Part shown: piece by piece, positions 55,664 to 64,000 of the stretch
Layout of the letters: every line of letters begins with the position of its first letter
How positions within the stretch are numbered: position 1 is the first letter of the stretch
NCBI RefSeq assembly: GCF_022539665.2
Contig: NC_081338.1
Span: forward strand, 2,720,679 to 2,784,678
Length of the DNA stretch: 64,000 nt
Direction of reading: 5' to 3'
Source: Daphnia carinata
Taxonomy: Eukaryota > Arthropoda > Branchiopoda > Diplostraca > Daphniidae
Translations under genes and position numbers: made by a program
Notes under the pieces: generated by a model
The model's database searches: none
Seen by the model: the letters and a program-made list of their open reading frames with translations, nothing else
What the model was told of the DNA's origin: nothing

Positions 55664-57279
55664 TCTTTAAATTTCGAGTTCCCATCAAAGCCGGATGGAA
55701 AATAGAAAATAGAAAGAATAGGGAGTAAGGTGAGGGGAGGAAGGGGGGGGGGCTTTAAAGGGAAACGGCAGGTGGATAGTGATGGACCCGTGTTTTTATT
55801 TATAGAGAGGCAAAAAAAAAAAGATTCCGGTCTACCTGATACGCGGAGGCGGCAACAGCAGCAAGTTGTTTCTCCTGCGCTGCTTGCCGGTGTTTTGAAG
55901 GAGAAGAAGCGGAGGAGGGGGGGGGGGGGGTCTTATGTGGGTCACTCTCTGGAAGTAGGTCTGTTGAATGGTGTTCTCTCTTTTCTTTAACACACCTACC
56001 CTCTCGCGTCTGGTATTCTTCCTAAGAAGAAGAAGAAGAAGACAATTTTTTTGTTTTTGTTTTTTCAAGCCCCCGGCCTTATACCGTTATATATGGTCGT
56101 GCATGCGCATGTTTTATGTTGTATACAAAATTAACAAACGTAGAGGTAAAAAAAAAAATAAATAAATAAAAAGTAAAAATAAAAAAGGGGGACATCCACT
56201 AAGGAGGAGAAACGGTGGCAACCCGGGGGCCAGCCGTTGCTGTTCCAGTGAGGGACGACGCGTTGCACACATGTACGGGGGCCAAGAAGCAGCGCTCATC
56301 TTGATAGAGAGTGTCATCGTTTCTAAATCAATGCCGTTGTGCCATTAACGTCGCCGACATGTCGACTCCCCGTTGAGCAATCGCCAACCCAAAACGCCCT
56401 CTAACCAAATTCAATTTTTTTTTGTTTTTTTTGTTTTTGAAATTTGAATTTTTTTTTTTTAAACAAAGCAATTCCTACAAAATGTTGGACTGCTCGCGTT
56501 CTGCGTTCGCCATCCGTTTGATTTGCATGAAGTTTGAAATGTTAGCCAATCGACACGTCGGACGAAAGGAAATCGTCATGCAAACTCGTGATGGATTATA
56601 TATTTTTGAGAATGCGATTTTTTTTTTTTTTTTTTTTTTTTTTCTTTCAACGCGTTCCAGAAAATGGCAAAACGCAATCCACCAGCAGCTTCTGAGCGTG
56701 CCCTTAAAAAAAAACAAAAAAAACGTCCCACCCTTTTGGAAGAGAAAACCCCTTCTAGCAAAAGAGAGAGTCTTCGTCAAGACGGTGAATACACACACAC
56801 ACACACACAGACACATTGAAAAAGAAAAGAAAGAGAGAGAGAGAGAGAGAAAGACAGACAACAGATGGAAACGGAGACCTTGTCGAGGTGTGCAAATGAG
56901 AAATTCACTTTTAATGATGATAGGTCTATCCCTAAAGTCTAGCAACTTGTGCTTTTGCGCGTCGGCGGCCTTAATTATGCTCGCAAGCGGAGAAGAAGTG
57001 AAAATAAAGACGTCCCTGTAATGACTTTGAAAGATCGGCAATACCCCTCATCGACCCCATTCTTCAAGAAATAAAGATGGAAAGCCGGTCCTCCTACGCC
57101 TTAAAAATAGTTTTCTTTCATTTGAAAAACAAAGAAATGGAAAGAGAGGGCAAAAAAAAAATGCGTGTCGAACGAGTTGTGCATGTGCAGCCCCTTGTTT
57201 GCCCCGTTGGAAAACGCTTTTGATGTTGCCAACGGAAGAATAGCTAAGCAATGGCTTCACCGTGAAAATCAATAAATAA

Positions 57280-57360
57280 ATAAAAAACAAAAACAAAACA
57301 AAAACAAAACAACAAAAACAAAAGAAAAACAAAAGAAAAACAAAAAAACAAAAAAAAAAA
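57280..57360. repeat. Low-complexity A/C-rich (AAAAC)n-like repeat
   Basis: About 80 bp consisting almost only of A runs of three to seven separated by single C or occasional G. Imperfect units of AAAAC and AAAAAC suggest replication slippage. Confidence 0.85.
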
Positions 57361-60300
57361 TGTAGGCCTTGTATTGCTATTGGTTGGCCCTCCTCCCGGT
57401 TCGCCAATCTGCGCTGAGCTGCGCGTGATCGTGACTCGGTCAGCCCTTTGGTCTCTGCCAGGGAAAACATCGATGTTCGATATATTTAAAAAAGGGGCAA
57501 TTCGGGACTTGATGGATCGCGTTGTCGTGCCGTGACTTTTTTTTTTTTTTTTTTTTTCGTGTCCGATGGAAATCAAAACGCAAAAAAAAAAAAAAAAAAA
57601 AATCGAAATTCACGACAGGTAAAACAAAAACAAAAAATGGGCGGTGGAAAACAAAGTATCGATGATTGCATTTCATTTTCCCGAACGAAATCAATGCGCG
57701 TGTGGGCGTGCAAGGGGAAAAAAAAAAAAAAAAATAAATTTCTAGGAACAAGAGGCGACATGGTGGACCCCCTTTAGACATACGGTATATTGTTACGTAA
57801 TCGTGCTGGTACCCCGAGAAGGACAAGCCGTTTTCTCCTTCAACCGTAATTACGACACACACACACACACACACAAAAAAAATTGTTCTTCTAGCTAGAC
57901 AAAGATTGAGAAAGGGAGCCAGTTGACAGTGATGTAGCAACAGCTATAGTCGAAGCAGTTTGCATGAATAAAGCAACAGCAACAACACAAAACGGGTTGA
58001 CATATACGGCGCTTTAATGGCAGCCTTGACAAACGAGCCGTGCAATTCGGAAATAGAAAAGAAACAAAAAAAAAAAAAAAAAAGAAAAGAAAACAGGAAT
58101 AAACAAATAGTTACCAGCCTCAAACAATACGCAAGAAAGAAAAAAAAAAAAAAAAAGACATGACCGCAAAGAGAAAAAAACAAAACAAAGTTGGAGCGGA
58201 AAAACCTCATTGAGGGACCAGCGGGAGCGCGCAGACGACATAGACGAACCTGCACGTTCGTTCATTCATTTTTTTTTTTTTTTTTTTTTTCGGGGGATAT
58301 AGTTTTTCGTGGTCGAAAGGCAAAAATGTTCAAAAGTCCTGCGCTGACCAACTTCCGGCCGACTTGCCATTGTTCTTTCTCTTCGCATTCATCCGGGATG
58401 TAATCATGGTCCCCCGCCTCTCTACTCCCCTGCTGCCTCCGCTACTTCCGTTCCGCTCAAATTCGAAATCGGTGGACCTTTTTTTTTTTTTTTTTTTTAA
58501 GTAAAAATAAGATGAACGTTGAATATTTTGTGCCGTTTAACCGAGAGGCTAAACGATGGGACGAAGGGTTTTTTTTTTTTTTTTTTTCCCCAGTACCATA
58601 GCGATGCATAATGCAACGACGGATATGAGAAACTTCCTAATACGGACGTTATGAACGACGAAGGCAATTTAATGGTTTAAAAAAAAAAATATATATCTGT
58701 TAAAGAAGAAGAAGAAGAAATAGAAAAATCACTGTGAAAACGGTGTCATGCTGATGCACGATTGGCAACATAAAAGATGCAACGCGATAAAAGAACGTAA
58801 CACGATTCCGGTAGATGTGAATTTTTAATTCTCTTCTTCTTTTTTTTTTTTTTTTTTTTTTTTCTTTCTTTTTTTAATCCGAACAAACCCGGGATTTTCC
58901 CTTTTACCTTATAGGGAACAGTGATTATGCAATTTGAATTATTACCTTCTTTTTTTTTTTTTTTTTTTTTTTTTCTTATGCTTACATCACAACAACATTC
59001 TCCCACTAAATAGGCCCGGAGACCGGGAGGAATGAACCGACTTGAATCAAATGTTTAAATGCATGTAGGCTAGACAGGCCGGTTGCAACATGAGTATTCC
59101 TTCATTTTTTTTTTTTTTTTTTTTTTTACTTTGATTTGCCAGCGAAACGGACGAAAAAGAGAGAGAGAGAGAGAGAGAGAAATGACCAGCACTCAAAAGA
59201 AAGCAACAACAACAACAAAAAAAAAAAAACTCGAATGGAAAAATAAACACATAATGATATGCAGTTTCTTGACTGTCGTCGTCTATGCGAAAACTTTTAC
59301 TGTCAAAGCAGCAGGAGATTTGGCCAGTTGTCGTCTTTATTTTTCACCTGCAGGCGACACACGTTAATCTCCAGCGTGACGCTTCTCGTCTTCTCCCCTC
59401 AATTTTCGACCCTTTTTTTAAAAAATATATTTTCGCCCTCTTCTATCCCACTTTAGATCTTGTCTGTGTGTGACAAACAGGAAGAGGATCTGCTGAATTG
59501 ATTATTATTTATTTTTTTTTTCTCTTGCTGGCCCCTTGGCTTCTGGCTTCCCCCTGTTGACTGGCGCATGAATACCTGGCCAACCCCACTGACCTAAAAA
59601 AAAAAAAACAAACAAAAAAAAAACGGCCCCTTGTGCGGTCCGCATTTCCGCGGCTTTGCAATTGATTCACAAGCTATAAATATAAAGAGACGTAAGCCCA
59701 TAGCTCGAGTGTTGCATCTCCTCTCTGCAGCGTTTGGATTGAACACAAATATTTCTGTTTTTCTCCCCATTGATTTTTCCTTAGTTCGTTTCCGTCCCTC
59801 GAGTCGATTAGGTAAGGGCCATTCGTGTACGCCGGTGGGCTAGTTTCTTGGATGAAAATATGTTGTCAACGAGATTTCCAATGAAAAAAAAAACAAACAA
59901 AACAAAAACAAACAGAAACAGAAACAGAAAAACGTATTTCCTTTTTTTTTTTTTTTTTTTTTTTGGCTTGGTTATTTGTTTTTCTTGGAGAGACTTTGAA
60001 TTTATATGGCGCGCGCACAAAGTTCGGTTCGTTATCAGGGACGGTGATACAAAACACAGTCGCTCCCCTTTTCTTGTCCTTAAAAAAAAAAAAAAAAAAG
60101 GGATACGTTCTTACGTACACGTCTTCATTAACGTGTGTGTGCACCCAATACGTTTAACAGAGTGCGGCTGTTTTGGCTACGCGATCCGTTTTTATTATTA
60201 TTATTTTTTTTTTTTCCCCGAAAATGCCGACCAATCCTAACCTGCCCATTTATGGGTATGGGGTGTCGCAAAAAAAACAAACAAAACAAAACAAAAAAAA

Positions 60301-63300
60301 AAATGAGCCAATGCCAAAGATTGCGAAGTGATAAAACAAGAAAAAACAAAGGGTTGCTAGTGTCACTCGAGTTTAGTTTTAAAACATTCATCGTTCAATT
60401 GGCTCCGAGTTGTCTGTGATGGACCGCAAAAAAAAAGAGAAGACATTGAAGATGGCCAAGCCAAGCCAAAAAAATGTGTGTCTTACAGGTTGGGCGACAA
60501 GAACAATCGTTTAAAAAAAAAAAAAAAATATTTTTTTTCACGAGTCGAGATAAAAGGAAATAATAAAATCAATGGAGAGAAAGAATAAAAAGAGAGAGTA
60601 CAACCGTACATGCGTGCGTGAGATGAGTGTGTGAAAGATCCAGCTGCGACAACGACGACAACATTTTTAGGCAACTCACGGCCGCAGTGGGTTGCATCTC
60701 AACGGGGGGAATTGTATAGAAGATGCAAAATAAAAAAAAGAAAAAGAAAAAGGAAATGTATTCTGATTCATAGGGGAGAAAAGAAGGAAGACCACGAGAG
60801 AAAGAGGGAACGAAGAGAACCTGCACGACAAACATTTAAAAAAAAACAAAACAGAATCAGCCAATAGGTTTTTTCACGCCGACAAGCTCACGCAACTTTC
60901 TCTTCCCCGTACGTTTGTTTCGTTTCTGTTGTTGTTTTCGCCTGTTGTTAGAAAAAGAAAAAAGAAAAAAAAATAGGATAGGAGAGGAGAGGAGAGAGAC
61001 GTGCTGTTGAGAAACGATCGACTTCGTCATCAGACGAATGGATGCAGATTTTTGTTTCTTTTTTTTTCTTTTTTTTTTTCGGGAAAGAAAAGACGAATTT
61101 TATTTTTCAATTGAAATCGCTCTTATCCCGTCGTGCTGTTCGTATCAGCTGTTTTTTTTTTTTTTTTGTTTTGTTTTGTTTTTTTTTTTTTGTTTGTCCG
61201 TCCCCTATTTGTTGATTTTCTTTCAAATGGATGATTATTTGTTATTATTTCGAATGTGACACATGGCCACTGACTCAGTAAAATGATGTGGCGCTAATAT
61301 GGGCAATTCCGAAACGCGGGAATTCACGCAATTTCGTTTGTGTTCCTTTATTTTTTATTTTTTTTTTTATTTATTTTTTTAAACGGCTGATTTTTTTTTT
61401 CGAATAACGCCGACGCCTGTTCAATGAAACAACCAACGGTTCACGGCTGCGCTTCGCTATTGTCAGCGTGATCTAGAAAATTGAGGAAAGGGAACGTCGG
61501 AATTTGCCCGGCTGTTTATGTGGTCACCAAATTTCGGTTCATAAAAAAAAAAAAAAAAAAAAAAGAAAAAAAATGAGTGGGGGGAGGAGGAGGAGGAGGA
61601 GAGAGGAAGAGCTTTAAGGTGTAATCATGTATTTCTCCGCTTTTGGCTGTGGTCCGAACATCGACAAGTCATCAGCCCATCGGGTGACGCAACATTCTTT
61701 CCGAGACCCCATTCCTTATATCGTGGAACCAAAAACTTGGATGTTGTTATTATTATAAATATATATACAGTATACATATATATATATATATAAATATTTT
61801 TTTCTTTTTTCTTTTCTTTTTTGGGTGTGGTCACCTCCGCGTTCGGTGAAATCTCTCCGCGATTATTTGTAACACCGTTGTTTGTTTTTGTTTTGTTTTT
61901 TTTTTTATTCTTTTTTATTTTCTGTTGGTTTTCTCCATCTCGATTGGTTTGCCTTTTTCTATTTTTTTTTTTTTTTTTTTTCTTATTTATTATCGACGTT
62001 GGATATTTGCTCTTTATGAAACCTCACCCTCCCCCAAACACAAATCGCTTTGGCTTTTCTTTTTATACGTTGTGAATTGAGGAGATTTGGCCATTCCAAC
62101 TCCATCACGTGAACCTGTCCCATTTTGAATTTTCTTTTGTTTGCTGTTTTTTTTTTTTTTTTCTTTCGTTGTTGTCTGAACTGCTTTGTGTGTTGAATTT
62201 GTGCTCCGCTTTTGGATCGATCTCCCGGGGGGCTGCTCTCGTCATCGATTGGTGTGTGCAACAGTGCAAGCAGACAGGTATCGCATTCTAATACCAAAGA
62301 GGTGGACCACACCCTTCTTTTTTTTTTTTTTTCTTGTTTCTTTTTTGGCTGCCGTTTTAATTAGGTCAAGTTAGGGGGAGAACCTGCTCCTGTATATAGC
62401 TTAGATTTTTTTTTTTTTTTTTTCAGCATTGTTTCGTTTGGTATTTGTTCTTTTTTGCTTTGATTTCAATTCCAAGAAGTCTAGCCAGATCTGTTGCTGG
62501 CGAGACGCAGCTGGTTTGTGTTATCATTTAGCTCGGTAGTTAATCATTGAATTAAGACGAATGAAGGAACACACAAAAAAAAAAACAAAAAAAAAAACGT
62601 TAAAGCTTTGAAAGAAACAAAAAGCCAAGCGACGAATACGAATGTTAGAAACAAATGAAAAAAAAAAAAAAAAATTAGAGGAAAGAAACAAAGAGTGATT
62701 ACACCATCGGAGAAAACGGAGCGTTTCCAACATTGCCGTCAAACGAGTTGTACACGCAAGAAGGTGTTGTCATGTGGAACAGTTGCTGGCATACAGTCTC
62801 TCTCATTTTTTTTTTTTTTTCGACGTACTTTTCAACACATTTTTTTTTTCTATCTATCCAGCAGACAGATGTTTGAATGTTTTTACATCTCGAAACGATC
62901 GTGCTACGCCCAAGCAAGTGAAGCATCATTTACAAGAATTAAAAAAAACAAAAAAACAAGGGCATTGCGACAGCATTAAACTGCCAATTGCACAATAGCC
63001 AAAATTAAAAAAATAATAAAAAAAAAAAACATCTGTAGAAACAACCTGCGGCTATTCACGAAACGCACGTCTTCAAAAACACTGTACGTCTAGCCTACAT
63101 AGATGATACTGTATAAGGTAAAAAAAAAAAAAAAAGAATAGACAGGAAATAAAGCGAGCGAGCGTATAGAAACAAGGCAAAAGAAAAAGAAAAAAATGTG
63201 CGCTGGAATAGGGCGTGTTATAACGGTGAAATAGCTACCTCGGAAAGTGAAAATGCTTTTCTCTTTAGTTATTTATTTATGTTTTTTTGTGTGTGTGTTA

Positions 63301-63784
63301 TATTTAGCGATGAGCCCGCGGTGGGGGAGCAGTTCGACTAGTGCACACGAATTTCCGACGTTTACATGAGATCGTAACCCAGTTTTTTTTTTTTTTTTTT
63401 TTTTTTGTTTTACCTTCTTTCGCCTTCCTCGTCCATCTCTCTTTTTTCCTGCTCTCCTTTTGCCCATCGAACGGCTGCCTATTTTTTTTTTTTTTTTAAT
63501 GTACCGTGAATGGATTAAAAACGATCCATCAGCACGGAGCAGAGGAGGTCGAAACGCAGACAATGAACAAGCACAGCAAAGTCAAACTCTCTCTGTCTCT
63601 GTCTCTGTCTCTTCTAGGGCCTGTGACATTACGGAAGTTATATACAGTTCACGGGTCACTTGGAAAACCGTTGGCAAAACGGCGGATAGAAGAAAGTGGG
63701 TCAGGATCCCGAAAAAAAAAACAAAAAAAAACTAATTCAGATTTCCCACATGATTAGGCGGTGGGGGATTTCCTTTTTATCCGG

Positions 63785-63792
<8 letters not shown>

Positions 63793-63826
<34 letters not shown>
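63793..63826. repeat. Poly(dA) tract of 34
   Basis: Thirty-four A, the longest homopolymer of the window, near its right edge. Confidence 0.95.
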
Positions 63827-63828
<2 letters not shown>

Positions 63829-64000
63829 CTTTGTTCGCAACAAGCGTGAACGTCTTGCGGGCCTAGCAAAGCGGGGGGTCGTTTCAATCAAAAGGTAGTC
63901 ACACACATTGTGTTTATAGCGAAACGGGAAATCATTTTTTTTTTTTTTTTTTCTTTCTTTTCTTTGCAATAAATCGCACGGAGGGGGAAAATCCCAAAAA

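Larger units (their letters stand above)
52474..64000. other. Homopolymer-rich desert, right part
   Basis: No supported coding exon. Poly(dA/dT) runs of 12-34 occur roughly every 100-200 bp and generate artefactual frames full of poly-Phe or poly-Lys. Islands of normal-complexity sequence (for example 54000-54125, 56220-56400, 62160-62300) are short and carry no recognised domain. It may be intronic or regulatory DNA of the gene suggested by the promoter at 51.8 kb. Confidence 0.6.

Noticed and set aside
56422-57041. 199- and 188-codon frames on opposite strands
   Set aside because: Both are built around a poly(T) tract and microsatellites and overlap each other antisense; typical low-complexity artefacts.

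Overview
The window is nuclear DNA of an animal, most likely an arthropod. The compact, spliced minus-strand genes with introns mostly of about 50-100 bp, AT-rich spacers, and the abundance of homopolymers and microsatellites resemble Daphnia or a related branchiopod. That assignment is an inference from style and protein similarity; nothing in the sequence proves the species. I see no bacterial operons, CRISPR array, rRNA or recognisable intact transposon.

Layout. 1-10.0 kb: no gene that I can support, only AT-rich DNA with simple repeats. 10.0-26.7 kb: a dense gene island in which every well-supported gene is on the minus strand. In order of increasing coordinate these are a GT10 alpha-1,3-fucosyltransferase (10165-11451, 2 exons), the 60S biogenesis factor NOP16 (12671-13527, 4 exons), a CNNM/ACDP-family magnesium transporter (14351-18101, 13 exons), a single-exon orphan secreted protein (18713-19123), ribosomal protein S3 (21617-22786, 5 exons), the TFIIF small subunit (24203-25416, 6 exons) and tRNA-Gln(UUG) (26551-26622). 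I assembled the exon chains by hand from GT/AG sites, reading-frame continuity and family conservation. 26.7-64 kb: about 37 kb with no convincing protein-coding exon. It becomes steadily richer in poly(dA/dT), poly(dG/dC) and dinucleotide tracts towards the right end. A TATA-less Inr+DPE core-promoter match on the plus strand at about 51.83 kb, followed 645 bp later by a strong splice donor, hints that this desert holds the 5' noncoding exon and introns or control DNA of a gene lying beyond the right edge.

The genes do not form one pathway. NOP16, RpS3 and TFIIF-beta are housekeeping growth genes. The NOP16 upstream region has two CACGTG E-boxes, and the CNNM upstream region has NRF-1-like, CRE and E-box elements. 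The fucosyltransferase acts in Golgi glycan synthesis, and CNNM acts in membrane magnesium handling. Weaker candidates are a divergent spliced transcript opposite RpS3, a possible small secreted-protein gene at 19.6-21.1 kb and a 34-codon signal-peptide ORF at 26.9 kb. I did not find a clear new multi-gene system. The best leads are the orphan secreted protein, the cryptic promoter in the desert, and the unresolved CNNM amino terminus.
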